Shown here: one piece after another, positions 27,401-37,674 of the stretch | Layout: the number at the start of each line of letters is the position of its first letter | Position numbering within the stretch: the stretch's first letter is position 1 | Origin: Lineus longissimus | Lineage: Eukaryota > Nemertea > Pilidiophora > Heteronemertea > Lineidae | Direction of reading: 5' to 3' | Length of the DNA: 60,000 nt | NCBI RefSeq assembly: GCF_910592395.1 | Contig: NC_088309.1 | Span: 26,044,599-26,104,598 of the forward strand | Notes under the pieces: model-generated | What the model saw: only the letters and a program-made list of their open reading frames with translations | What the model was told of the DNA's origin: nothing | Database searches by the model: none | Position numbers and translations under genes: made by a program

Positions 27401-30400
27401 GCTCACTGGGGCCTTGGAAACATCGACAAGGCCATAGCATACATGCAGCAAGACCTCACGGTTACGAAGTCATTAGGTAAGCCAAGTAGACTGAGAAATG
27501 AAGTTGTTTGATGTGGATCTATGTGATGCGAGTTGTAAAAAGTTCTCAAAACCTTAGAGAGATTTGCTGATTCTACTCATTCCTCGTATTTTCAGGTGAC
27601 CAAGAGGGAGAGTGTCGAGCTCATGGGAACCTCGGTGCTGCATTCTTCTCAAAAGGGAACTACAAGGAGGCTCTAAGCAACCACCGGTTTCAGCTGGTGC
27701 TCGCAATGAGACAGAAGGACAGGCAGACAGCCGCAATGGCACTGAGTAGCCTTGGTCACGTCTACACAGCAGTAGGGGACTACCCCAATGCTCTGGCTAG
27801 TCATAAACAATGCGTGTTGCTTGTGAAGCAGAGCAATAACCGGTTGATTGAGGCGCGTGAGATTGGTAATGTAGGTGCTGTGTATTTAGCAATGGGTGAC
27901 TTTGATAATGCCGTGGAGTGTCATAACGAACACTTGAAACTCGCAAAACATCTGAAGGATCGGAGTGAGGAAGCTCGGGCTGTTAGTAACCTTGGCAGTG
28001 CACATCATTATAAACGGAACTATGATAAAGCCATCACGTTTCATAATCAAGTGCTCACGATAGCTGAGGAGCTCACTGATAAGACGTTAGAAGCACGTGC
28101 GTACGCTGGGTTGGGGCATGCAGCAAGGTGCATGCAAGACTTAGGTGCGGCCAGGCACTATCATGAAAAACAACTAGACAATGCCTTGCAAACAAGAGAC
28201 AAAGTGGCTGAGGGTCGTGCTTGCTCAAATTTAGGTATTATATACCAGCAGTTAGGAGAGTTTGAGGCTGCAGTGAAATTACACAAGGCTCATATGAACA
28301 TAGCCAAGGATCTGCAGGATCGGGCAAGTTTAGGACGTGCGTATGGAAACATTGGAAACGGCTACAGCTCTATCAAGGAGTTCGACTTGGCTGTGAAATA
28401 TCACAAGCAGGAACTCGCTATCTCGAAGGAAGTGAATGATAGACACTCTGAGGCATCGACACATGGTAATTTAGCTGTGGCGTATCAGGCGTTGAAGATG
28501 CATGAAAAAGCTATGCACCATTATCATGCCCATCTGACCATTGCCCAAGAGTTAAAGGATACATCAAGCGAGGCAAGGGCCCTGAGCAACCTTGGCAATT
28601 ACCACAGCTCCCGCAGTGAATTCCAACAAGGAATACCTTACTATGAGCAGTATTTGATTCTGTCGCAAGAACTGCTGGATATGGAAGGGGAGGGCAAAGC
28701 CTGTCATAAACTGGGCTATGCACACTACTCCCTCGGAAACTACCGGGAGGCCATAAGGTATTACGAACAGGACTTGGCCATTGCTAAAGACATTCAGGAT
28801 AAAGTGAGTTTAGGCAGGGCATATTGTAACTTAGGTCTAGCTCACAAAGCCCTGTTAGACTATGCCAAGGCGTTGGAGTGCCAAAAGTGTTTCTTGACAA
28901 TTACGCACATGTTGAAGAATTACCCAGGGAAGTTCCGTGCTCTTGGGAACATGGGTGATATCTCTATGAAACTTGACAATACGACCGAAGGGATCAAACT
29001 GTATAACCAGCAGTTGATCCTAGCAAAGCAGACCAAGGACAAGAGCTTGGAGGCTTCTGCGTACAGTGCTCTTGGGACCGCTCATCGCCTGATCCAGTCT
29101 TATGATAAAGCACTGGGTTTCCACAATCAGGAGTTGACCATTCGGCAGGAGATAAATGATCTAAAGGGCGAGTGTAAGGCACATGGTAATCTAGGTAACG
29201 TGCACATGACGCTAGGCAACTACACCAACGCGTTCAAATGTTACGAGGAACAGCTGGCACGTGCTAGAGAACTACAAGATTGTAACATTGAGTCTCAAGC
29301 TTGTGGCAATTTGGGAATAACTAAAATGAACTTAGGTCTGTTTGAGGATTCGATAGGGCACTTTGAACAACAACTTGCATTGCTTGAGCAAGTCGCTGGA
29401 AATAATGCTATGCTTGACAAGGGTCGAGCTTTCGGTAATCTCGGTGACTGCTATGAATCTCTGTTTGACTTTGAGGAGGCAGTGCGCTGTCATGAGCAGT
29501 ATTTAGCCATTTCGCAGAACCTGAACTTCATGGTCGGTCAGGAGAAAGCCTACCGAGGGTTAGGAACAGCCCATCGTGCTTTAGGGAACCTCCAACAAGC
29601 TCTTGTCTGTTTCGAAAAGAGACTTGTTGTTGCTCATGAATTGGACAATGCTGCTGCCAAAGGATCGGCGTACGGCGAGCTTGGCTGCTTACATAGCTTA
29701 CTGGGTAACTTCGAACAGGCCATCTCATGTTTGGAGCATCAGTTGAACGTTGCTCGTGAGATCGGTGACAAGACGGGCGAGGGGGATGCTGCATGCGGTC
29801 TTGGTGGTGTCTACCAACAGATGGGAGAGTATGAGACCGCCCTCAAGTATCATCAAATGGACCTCGATATGGCGGAGAAGATGGAGAATATGGCAAGCCA
29901 ATGTAAGTAATGATACTGAAAAGAGACTAGAATCAGAACAGTTACTTCAGAAGAGGGTGGATATACTGCTTGCATTATCTCAGGAAAATATGTGACGTTC
30001 CAATTTTCTCTTTTGCTCTCGCCAAACTGAACCATCATGCATGAAACACTTGAGCCCTGTCTTTAATGTATCTTTTTGCCAACTACCTTTCAGGTCGGGC
30101 TTATGGAAATATGGGTCTCTCACACGAATCTCTCATGAACTTTGAGCAAGCGATCATGTACCAGGAGCAGCATCTAAGTATTGCAGCCCAGATGAATGAT
30201 CGGGTGGCGAAAACGTTAGCTTATAGCAGTCTTGGTGAGTAGGTCTATTGAGCGGAGTTCTGCTATGGCCGCAGCGAGTGCAAAGGAAAAAGCTCTGAAG
30301 TGATGAAAAAGAAGTAATGGGTTGATAGCCTGTCTCATGTGTCAAGTTGGAGGACACCCAACCAATCCCTTTGATTCTAGTGCAGTGCCATCTGCAGGTT

Positions 30401-33400
30401 ATCCTATCAACTAAAGAACTTGATAAAATGTGAATTTCCTTGAAGGTGATTGTACACAAGAGTTGAAATTGATTGTAAAATGTCCAATCCATCTTGCAGG
30501 CCGAGTTCACCATGCGATTGGTAACTACCCACAAGCCGTCCAGTACTTGCACCAAGGTCTCCAGATTGCAGAGCAACTCGGCAGAAAGGAAGATGAAGCC
30601 AAGATCCGGCACAGGTTAGGCCTGGCACTCCTGGCCCATGGTGATCTCGATGATTCCCAGCATCAGCTTTACAAAGCCGTAGAGCTGTTTGAGACAATAC
30701 GACGAGATGCTCAGATGAGCAGCGACTACCAGATGTCCTTGTTTGACCTTCAGACAGCTTCATATCAAGCTTTACAGGTTTGTAGTTTGAAAAATTGTTA
30801 GTACCTATAATGGTTAGTAATCTATTCTTGAGTTGCTAAAGAAAACTGTTGCTTTTAGATGCTGTAATTCCAAGGTTTGTCTCCAAAATGAAGGGAAAGT
30901 TTGGATTAAATAACACTATGAAGAGATATACCACTGTATAATGAAACTGGTATTTGTTTTAAGTGACTAATTTTGGCCTGTCTGTTTCAGAGAGTTCTGG
31001 TCGCACTTGGTAGACACAATGAGGCTCTTGTTGTAGCAGAGCGAGGGCGTACCCGTGCGTTCATTGATCTTCTGCTGGAAAGACAGGCCGGTAGCGATGC
31101 TGGCTTCACCGATAACACTCCCATCACCATGCAGCAGATCCTGGACATTGTAAACAAACAAAGGGCGGCTATTCTCTACTTCTCAATCGCAGCAGGATAT
31201 CTTTACACGTGGCTGATCACCCCTGATAATGGTGTCGTAAAATTCCATGAGAGTAACGTGACCGAGATTGAGAATAGTAGTTCGGATCCTGAGGATACAC
31301 AGAGTATTAAGAGCATGACGCCATCGATAACCTCCATCTTGGATCAGTACGTCGGATCTGTGCGTGAATCTCTTGGTATTGAACATCATGGTCCTACGGC
31401 CTCTGTCTCCAGGCTCTCACTGCATTCCTCCGGCCAGATGAGCGAAACTGAGAGTGAGGCTGACGATTTGTGGCAGCAACATTTGGAAGAACTTGGCGAG
31501 AAGCTCAACGCGGAGAACGATCGCACAGGATTCCTCCGCATGGTGAATCGCAACCATATGTTCAACTGCAGTAACTACAGTTTGAGCAGTTTGTTCAGTA
31601 TTAGTGGGAGTCTCAATGGATTTAACACGAATGCTGCACGAGGAAGTACAATGTCTCGCAGGAGTCGCTCATCTCTGTCTTCCGTGGGGAAACCACCCCT
31701 TGGCTCATTGTATAATCTCCTAATCGGCCCTATGGAGGAAGCTTTGGCTGCGTATAAGAGTGCAGCTCCGAATAACCGTGAAGTTGTCCTCGTGCTTCAA
31801 GGAGATCTGTATCTCATTCCCTTCCCTGTGCTGAAGGGGAGCCAGGTAGGCCAGTGTCTGTACGAGAGGTTTGATTTGATCGCGGTTCCGTCCCTCAAAG
31901 CCATCCAGGCAAACCAAGCCCATGCAAAACAATCAAAACTGTACCCAAGTCCATCCGGTGCCCTGGTTGTTGGTAATCCAAAACTGGTACCAGCTATTGC
32001 TCATCAATGGCAGTGGAATAGTTTACCTGCTACAGAACATGAAGCAAAACTTATAGCAGAAATGTTAGGAACGAAATCTCTTCTTGGGAATGATGCATCA
32101 AAGGAAGCCGTTATCCGTCTGATGCCAAACACTGAAGTGCTTCATTTCTCGACTCATGTGTCTTGGAAACTGTCCGCAATTGTGTTGTCCCCATTAGATA
32201 TTAGTGGACCCAGCCGCCAGGATCCTTTACATTCACATTTCACGGCATACGATCTCAGTGACAGTGGTAGCAGTGAGTTCAGTAGCTCATTTGATGGGCC
32301 ATCTCTCTCAGAGTTTCTTTTAACTGCTGCGGATATCCTCAATATCAAACTAAGTGCCAAACTTGTTGTGTTGAGTTCAGGTCATACAGATGACCGAGCT
32401 GGACGCATTAACTCTGATGGTGTCGTTGGATTAACACGAGCCCTCCTTGCGGCAGGGGCACAGTGTGTTCTATTCGCCCTCTGGCCAGTCCCGGAACAAG
32501 CTTCAAGGATCTTTATGAAGACATTCTACACAGCCCTCCTTCAGGGTTGCAAGGCTAGTCGTGCTCTAGGAGAGGCTATGAGGACCGTTCAGACAACAAG
32601 TCAGTATTCGCATCCATCGAACTGGGCATGTTGGACGCTGATCGGAAGTGACGTCAAACTCAGCAGCAAGGTGGCGCTCATGGGCCATGCGCTTGGTGAA
32701 CTTCTTCGTCAGCCAGTCAAGTGTCGGGAAGCTATGAGAGTTCTGCTCCATCTGGTAAGAAACATGAACTTTTACTTTTGAATCAAAACTAATTGCAAAA
32801 AGGAATTATCATTTAGTAATCACCAAAGTCGGAAAGACTGGTTGATATTGTATGACTGGTCTCAGGGATTGCCTCAAGAACTAAACGTCGGCTCAAACAG
32901 CTAGGCCTCTGCCTGTGTGACAGCTCAGGTAGAACATGGGACTAGGAAAGTCAACATTCCACAGCGTTATAGACTGGATCCTAAAATCATGAGCTGCTGT
33001 GAGCTCTATCATCCAGCAGATTTGAACTTGTCTCACTTTAAATGTGCCCTACTTTCAGATTGAGAAATCCCTCCAGCGAATCTTACGAGGACAACGAAAT
33101 GCCATGTACACCACCCAGCAAAGTATTGAGAACAAGGTCGGAAGTATTTCAGGCTGGAAGGATCTGCTCATGTCGGTTGGGTTCCGATTCGAGCCAGCTG
33201 CTAACAGTCTGCCTCCTGCAGTTTTCTTCCCTACGAGTGACCCTGGTGAACGGCTTACCCAGTGCAGTGCTAGTCTGCAGGCTATGTTAGGTAAGGCTAT
33301 TTGAATGTCAAAATTGCATCAGTTTTAGCAATGACCATGATCACGAAGACAAGATGGACATTACTAATTCCCTTTACACAAAAAACATTATGTCTTGTTA

Positions 33401-36400
33401 AACTACTGCAACCTGGGACAGTGTTCAAGTGGCATAATGTATATGATATGAGAATTGAAAGGGATCGGGGTTGAACATTTTAAAAACTGAGACATTCATC
33501 TGTTAATTCCAGGTTTGCCCGCCAACAGTCTGACAGCTCTCACCAAGATGTTACCACACTACGAGGCAGGTGAGGCCATCATCAACCTCGTCCGAGATGT
33601 CAACAACAAACTGCTGAGAGAGAACAGCGTGGAGATCCAGGTCAACGTGAAACTCTGGCGTGTCCAAGGATGCCATGAATTCCTTGCGTCCCTCGGTTTC
33701 GACCTGATCGATGTGGGACGAGACCAAGTGATTTTGAGGCTCGGCAAGCAGGCAAATCGAAGGACCCTTCAGTTTGCTCTCACAGTATTGTTAGCTGTTT
33801 TTGGTGAGTTTCCCAGACATTTTCTTCCTTACTTTCCATCCTATTGTAGGATCAACTATTGCTATGCTGGAATGAGATGCCACCTAACCTTTCTCCATGC
33901 ACTGCTGTGTAAAAATGGCCGGTTGTTATCCTTGGGAGTCAGTTATGACTAGAGAATGTGATACAGCCTTCTAAATACTAATTGTTCACGAAAAATATTC
34001 AACCAATAGACAATTTGCTTTAGTTTCATATGTTTTACTTGCAGACACCCAAGAAGCCCCTCGGATGTTGTCCATGGGTAGCTCAAGTAGTATGGACAGC
34101 CTAGCATCATCTAGAAGTGGCTCTGCGACTTCTACCTCCAACTTCTCAAAGGGTAGTACACCACCACTCTCACCGCATCACCAGAAGAAGTCCATCTTCA
34201 ACCCTGCTGAGGTGGAGAAGTTTAGGGCAAGAGGTCACAATTTGCACCAGGTAACTATCTTAGGTTCTTATTGTCTTTCACTAAAATGTTAATGACATAG
34301 ATGCTTTCAAAATATACCACATAAAACAAATTTACAAAATCTCACATGGCTTAGCAGAGTGTAGATGTATGATTCTCCTTCCCAAATGAAAGAGATGAAA
34401 TTTTTGCAACAGAAAGTGTGTTGACAATATTCTAGGTTTTTGATAAAACTAATTTGTATTTTTGTCCCTTTCCAGCCTCCAGTAAGCAGAAAATCGGGCC
34501 GATCAAAACACGCTCCCAATGTTTCAATGCAACTACTCCACCAGACCCAGATCCGGGCGAAATACGGCAGTGACAGTGCAAGTTACAGTGACTCTCAGGG
34601 CGAGGATAACTTACCGAAGGTGATCAGCGTCGATGCAGGTGATCATGCCAGGGATGATACTAGTTCCATCTCGTCAGTTGAACTGCCACGTGCCCAGATA
34701 CGTCAGAACGCATCCGAGAGGAACCTGAATCATGGTTACTTTTCAACGAAGGCGTACCATCAGGCTCAGTACAGCACCTCCTCCCAAAGTGAAGGGGAGG
34801 AGATGCAAGGACATGATGGCTCGTTGTCACGGCAGTCCTATACGAGGTATTCTGTGCAGTCTGCTGCTAGTTTGAAAAGTAACAGCACCGCTAGTACCCT
34901 GACCTCCAAGATGAGTGCATTTAGGCGGAGTCATGGTCGGAGCTCAATGGCTTCAACTAGGAGCAGTGCTAGTGATCGTACCATAACGAATGAACCTTCA
35001 ATCGGTCGCCAGGATGCATCTCCACCGGACTCCGATTCTGATGTGGCTGAGGATCATAATATCATGAGTAACATTGACCCCTCTGCTATTGCTATGAAAG
35101 TGTTGTCAGAAACTTTACAGGAGCGTCATGCTCTTGAGCAAATGCAGCGCATGAGCATCCAAAAACAGGCAGCACGTGCAAATATGATTCGAGCCGAGGG
35201 AGTTAGTAACCAGAATCCGAATACAGTTCCGGCTGATACCAGAACAGCGAACGATGCGAACCAGTTGCCAACAAGTACAGACTCAGTGTTTGTCCAAGTA
35301 AACCGTGATTCTGAACATAACCCAACAGTATCTGTTGAAGAAGATGATGACATTGTGTTTCATGAAGCTCCCTTAGAGTCTTCTATCGATACAACCGTGA
35401 AGAACATTTTGACTCGATCGGCGCCAAAGCCTCGTCTGAACTATAAACCTTTGACTCCTATTCACGAGAGGCAGTCTTCACCAGAAGGTTTTGAGGTGTA
35501 CGATCTGAGTGATGAGACAACCCTAAAGATGTCAACACCAACCACGAGTGTGGAGTCAGACATGGGTGAATTCCTTGCGTCCTCAACCCCCAAGGAAGAC
35601 ATGTCAACCCCTAGTCATTCCACACCTACTAGTGTTGTTTCATCTTGTAACAAGTTCAACTATGATTTCTCTGATGAAGAGAAACATAGGAAGAGTGTTA
35701 CTGACAGTACCTCAACTTATAGCTTGTCTCCTCTGGATCACAGTGGATTCACTCCGCAAGGGACTCCACCACCAAAGTACAATTCACCTCATGTTCGGGA
35801 GCAGTGGCCCTTGCAGTCACCTTCAAATGTTTCTGGAGGGCAAACACAGCCTCAGCAGTTCAATTTCGGAGTACAAACGCGGCAGAAAGCTGTGGCACCT
35901 CCCCCAGTTCTCCCTAAACCGACCTTGACTCCAGAGGCACGTCAGAACCTTCAGTTACGAGTGTCGCGTATTGATGGTGCAGAGCCACCAGCCGCAGAGG
36001 GTGGGCAGGAGAATTCACCGGAAGATGATATGAACCAGTACTACGACATCCGGTATGCGGAGAGGAAATCTGTGAACAGAATGGAGAAGGAGGCACACCG
36101 TCTCTTCCTAGGCAAGGTCGCGAACCAACCAGTGACTTCATTACAAATGTCCACTGTTCCCCCGTCCATTCCTAAGAACCCTTCTACCTACACCGGCTTG
36201 AAGAGTCACCATATCCAAGGCGCTGGCATGGGAAGACATCGTAAACAACGATCACATGATAGTGACAGTAGTAGCCACCAGGAACCATCAACACGGCGAA
36301 TAGTTGATTTTAATCTTGGGAGTGATGGAGGAACAGATATACGCACGGATACGTCAACTGATAGTAGTAACAAAAGGGACAGTATCAATAGCAATTTCCA

Positions 36401-36983
36401 TGGTGCTTTAAATTTGGATTCTGCTAGTGAGATGTCAGACACTGCTCTGGACGATAGCTCGTCCCACATCACAGTGGCACCCCCTATCCCGGTCAGGATG
36501 AGGAATCAAAGACTTTCTAGCGGTGGTTCAGATAGTTTCCCTGCTAAATTTTCCACAAGTACGCCAAATTATCGGACTAGTAATGCTGAGCCGGTCATGC
36601 CAAACAGTAGACCAACTCCGCAGCCAAGACAGCATCTGCAGGCTCGGGGGATCGGCTATACCCCTCCTAATCAGAGACCAGTAACCTATAAACCACGCAT
36701 TCCTGTGAGTGCTGGTCCAGTGCGTGCGCCTCCACCAAGTTATAATGCAGCACATAGGCGGGCATCGAATGAAATTTTAACCAATACGACCAAGGCAGCC
36801 CACCAAATTGATGAACAATTTGCCAAACAAGTGCAGCCGCCGACCCCAGGGTATACTGCAAGGAATCAACCTCCAAGTGCATCTGTTCATCAGAATGGAT
36901 ATGTACCGGCCATGCAGTATTCTGGAAATATTCCCCGTCGTCAAATCCCCAAAGATCAGATTCTGCATGCTTCAAGATGTTAG
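426..36983 (+). CDS. TTC28: TTC28 orthologue, 12-exon gene (gene-level entry)
   Basis: The join of twelve exons is 426-467, 6638-6895, 26931-27078, 27204-27476, 27596-29902, 30094-30234, 30500-30777, 30991-32754, 33059-33290, 33513-33803, 34045-34250 and 34476-36983. All junctions are GT-AG, all phases match, and the sum is 8448 nt (2815 residues). Domains in order: three co-chaperone-like TPRs (about 20-135), about 22 GPSM-type 40-residue TPRs (about 240-1120), a CHAT domain (about 1380-1720), a conserved post-CHAT region (about 1735-1915), and a Ser/Pro-rich disordered tail (about 1915-2815). The order and many segments match vertebrate TTC28, for example LYSNRSAAY, GTCSLKLRGSVFSALSSA, AERGRTRAF and RNAMYT. 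Even the last residues (SRC, versus SKC as recalled in human) agree. Human TTC28 is about 2480 residues, so this copy has a longer tail. In vertebrates the protein is reported at the spindle midzone and midbody, acting in cytokinesis. That role here is an inference by orthology. Confidence 0.95.
468..6637 (+). other. TTC28 intron 1 (6.2 kb), no convincing gene
   Basis: Donor GTGAGT and acceptor TTTCAG frame a 6.2-kb intron. Only short ORFs without recognisable similarity are present on either strand. The only structure I can name is a diverged dispersed repeat at about 3020-3200. Confidence 0.6.
3020..3200. repeat. Diverged dispersed repeat of AGCTCA-hairpin type
   Basis: A short hairpin AGCTCAT-ATGG-ATGAGCT at about 3026-3043 is followed by CATCCGTCGTTTGCTAGTAC and AATGGTGAGGGTTCTGTG. 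This order resembles a very common class of dispersed repeat in marine invertebrate genomes: a T-run, an AGCTCA...TGAGCT hairpin, then CATCCGTCGT. The ends are not defined, and assignment rests on recall, not a search. Confidence 0.35.
6638..6895 (+). CDS. TTC28: TTC28 exon 2, N-terminal TPRs
   Basis: This encodes residues 15-100 in phase 0 at both ends. It carries the first co-chaperone-type TPR pair: NEAIQNGDFTRAIQLYTEAI, then LYSNRSAAYIKVNQFKKGL and ALKARELNPQW. The LYSNRSAAY motif matches human TTC28 and other TPR co-chaperones. Confidence 0.95.
10195..10246 (+). promoter_or_regulatory. Pair of CTCF-like motifs in TTC28 intron 2
   Basis: CCACCAGGTGCCAC (10195-10208) and CACCAGGAGGCAGCAG (10231-10246) each resemble the CTCF core CCASYAGRKGGCA with one or two mismatches. 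They lie 36 bp apart in the same orientation inside an AT-rich intron. This is pattern matching only. Confidence 0.25.
24646..24760 (+). promoter_or_regulatory. Cluster of AGGTCA-type half-sites and a degenerate duplication
   Basis: AAGGTCA, CAAGGTCAATC and TAGGTCAG occur within about 100 bp. One of them reads TCAAGGTCA, the extended half-site of ERR/SF1-class nuclear receptors. The 20-mers AGATCAGTCACAGATGCTTC and AGGTCAGTTACAGGTGCTTC about 85 bp apart suggest an old local duplication. Function is unknown. Confidence 0.2.
26931..27078 (+). CDS. TTC28: TTC28 exon 3
   Basis: This encodes residues 101-150 and ends in phase 1. It completes the third N-terminal TPR (AYYRQGIALQCMGQHAEGLA, GGLAQDPKS). 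It is close to the human segment AYYRQGVALQ...LGRHADAL. Confidence 0.95.
27204..27476 (+). CDS. TTC28: TTC28 exon 4
   Basis: This encodes residues 150-241, phase 1 to phase 1. It holds the highly conserved YQQLQKMKLD, SPFVV, VIGQELL and GTCSLKLRGSVFSALSSA blocks that identify TTC28 rather than another TPR protein. Confidence 0.96.
27596..29902 (+). CDS. TTC28: TTC28 exon 5, 2.3-kb exon with the TPR array
   Basis: This encodes residues 241-1010 and contains about 19 consecutive 40-residue TPRs of the GPSM/LGN pattern (ARAxxNLGxxYxxLGxYxxA followed by HxxxLxIAxxLxD). Such arrays form a superhelical scaffold for peptide ligands. Packing so many repeats into one uninterrupted exon is notable, because the flanking repeats are split by introns. 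Confidence 0.97.
30094..30234 (+). CDS. TTC28: TTC28 exon 6
   Basis: This encodes residues 1010-1057, phase 1 to phase 1, covering one TPR (RAYGNMGLSHESL, YQEQHLSIAAQMND) and the start of the next. The stretch YQEQHLSIAAQMND is identical to human TTC28 as I recall it. Confidence 0.95.
30500..30777 (+). CDS. TTC28: TTC28 exon 7, last TPRs
   Basis: This encodes residues 1057-1149 and ends in phase 0. It holds the last two TPRs (AIGNYPQAVQYLHQGLQIAE, REDEAKIRH-like KEDEAKIRHRLGLAL) and the ALFETIR-type linker (VELFETIRRDAQ, LSLFDLQTxSYQAL) that leads into the CHAT region. Confidence 0.95.
30991..32754 (+). CDS. TTC28: TTC28 exon 8, CHAT domain
   Basis: This encodes residues 1150-1737. It opens with RVLVALGRHNEALVVAERGR, the usual helix pair before a CHAT domain, then a Ser-rich insert (about 1240-1370). 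The CHAT core follows: KPPLGSLYNLLIGPMEEAL, VLVLQGDLYLIPF, LHFSTHVSWKLSAIVL with the dyad-position His1538, and LVVLSSGHTDDRAGR where the catalytic cysteine is expected. GVVGLTRALLAAGAQCVLFA and ALGEAMR complete the fold. The cysteine site is Gly (1613) after Ser1612, so the domain is predicted to be proteolytically inactive, as in the human protein as recalled. Confidence 0.96.
33059..33290 (+). CDS. TTC28: TTC28 exon 9
   Basis: This encodes residues 1738-1815 and runs phase 0 to phase 1. It includes IEKSLQRILRGQRNAMYTTQ, VENKVGSI-like IENKVGSISGWKDLL and PAVFFPTSDPGERL, all closely matching vertebrate TTC28. It is a conserved post-CHAT segment of unknown structure. Confidence 0.95.
33513..33803 (+). 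CDS. TTC28: TTC28 exon 10
   Basis: This encodes residues 1815-1912, phase 1 to phase 1. The segment VNVKLWRVQGCHEFLASLGF followed by DVGRDQVILRLGKQANRRT parallels the human VSVQLWRLPGCHEFLAALGF and EVGQEEVILKTGKQANRRT. The donor is TTTG|GTGAGT. Confidence 0.94.
34045..34250 (+). CDS. TTC28: TTC28 exon 11
   Basis: This encodes residues 1912-1980 and restores phase 0. It is Ser-rich (MGSSSSMDSLASSRSGS), matching the human LDSSSSLESLASAQS segment that begins the disordered tail. Confidence 0.9.
34476..36983 (+). CDS. TTC28: TTC28 exon 12, disordered C-terminal tail and stop
   Basis: This encodes residues 1981-2815 and ends TAG 36981-36983. The tail is Ser/Thr/Pro/Gln-rich with little order. 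It holds short Pro motifs such as APPPVLPKPTLTP that could bind SH3 or WW domains, many potential phospho-sites, and an AIAMKVLSETLQERHALEQM helix comparable to the human ELAQKILEETQSHLIAVERL. It ends in ASRC. It is about twice the human tail, which explains the longer protein. Confidence 0.93.
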   Translation, partial: PPVSRKSGRSKHAPNVSMQLLHQTQIRAKYGSDSASYSDSQGEDNLPKVISVDAGDHARDDTSSISSVELPRAQIRQNASERNLNHGYFSTKAYHQAQYSTSSQSEGEEMQGHDGSLSRQSYTRYSVQSAASLKSNSTASTLTSKMSAFRRSHGRSSMASTRSSASDRTITNEPSIGRQDASPPDSDSDVAEDHNIMSNIDPSAIAMKVLSETLQERHALEQMQRMSIQKQAARANMIRAEGVSNQNPNTVPADTRTANDANQLPTSTDSVFVQVNRDSEHNPTVSVEEDDDIVFHEAPLESSIDTTVKNILTRSAPKPRLNYKPLTPIHERQSSPEGFEVYDLSDETTLKMSTPTTSVESDMGEFLASSTPKEDMSTPSHSTPTSVVSSCNKFNYDFSDEEKHRKSVTDSTSTYSLSPLDHSGFTPQGTPPPKYNSPHVREQWPLQSPSNVSGGQTQPQQFNFGVQTRQKAVAPPPVLPKPTLTPEARQNLQLRVSRIDGAEPPAAEGGQENSPEDDMNQYYDIRYAERKSVNRMEKEAHRLFLGKVANQPVTSLQMSTVPPSIPKNPSTYTGLKSHHIQGAGMGRHRKQRSHDSDSSSHQEPSTRRIVDFNLGSDGGTDIRTDTSTDSSNKRDSINSNFHGALNLDSASEMSDTALDDSSSHITVAPPIPVRMRNQRLSSGGSDSFPAKFSTSTPNYRTSNAEPVMPNSRPTPQPRQHLQARGIGYTPPNQRPVTYKPRIPVSAGPVRAPPPSYNAAHRRASNEILTNTTKAAHQIDEQFAKQVQPPTPGYTARNQPPSASVHQNGYVPAMQYSGNIPRRQIPKDQILHASRC

Positions 36984-37324
36984 TTGATGAGGACATTTGA
37001 AGGTTTTGAGGGTATAGAATTTGGTCTTTGTACAAGTTTTCTGACTGCAAGCATAACTCGGTGGATTTAATGCAAATGAGGTTTCCAGAACAGAGTTTAG
37101 TGTACATATTCTTTTTAATATCTGAGAGTCATCTTGGCATATGAAGAACACAAATTGTCTGTCTTCAATTGCCAAGGGGATTAAATCTGGGATTGGGTTG
37201 ATATTGACAAAAAATTCAGATGTTCCCTCCAAATTTGTCTAAGTTGCAGAATGCTCTGTTGGACTGGTACCAACCATCCCATGAAATCGAACTATTCCAA
37301 TTTTGCTGTTTCATCTTTCGTATG

Positions 37325-37668
37325 AATCCATCCTTGTCAAGAGGTAGCATATCATTTAGAAGATTACAATGTATTTGTTTAATCCATCCAGAAAACAGTT
37401 CCACATCCATTCACACTGTAAACTCAATCAGGAGCTGTCATAAATTTCAAAGATGCAGGACTGTCTTAGAAAATGAATAAATGTCCCCTCGTTGTAGAGA
37501 GTAGTGACAGTTCCTGACTTATTTTACAGTATTTTGTTAACAATGCAAGAGATATGGAGTATTGAGTTTGGGTGATGTTTTACAATTACCTTTTATAATC
37601 CATCCTGAAGCATTCCATCCAGGTTTGAATTGATCTGTTTTGTTTGTTGTTTGAGTGGAAATCCATCC
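37325..37668 (+). repeat. Recurrent AATCCATCC word in the TTC28 3' UTR
   Basis: Exact AATCCATCC occurs at 37325, 37381, 37597 and 37660. TTCCATCC at 37613 and ACATCCATT near 37404 are variants. The copies are irregularly spaced, so this is not a tandem repeat. A shared RNA-binding-protein site is one possible explanation. Confidence 0.45.
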
Positions 37669-37674
37669 AATAAA
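37669..37674 (+). terminator. Candidate TTC28 poly(A) signal
   Basis: A canonical AATAAA lies 686 nt after the stop codon. A second AATAAA at 37476-37481 could be used instead. No cleavage evidence is available from sequence alone. Confidence 0.35.
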
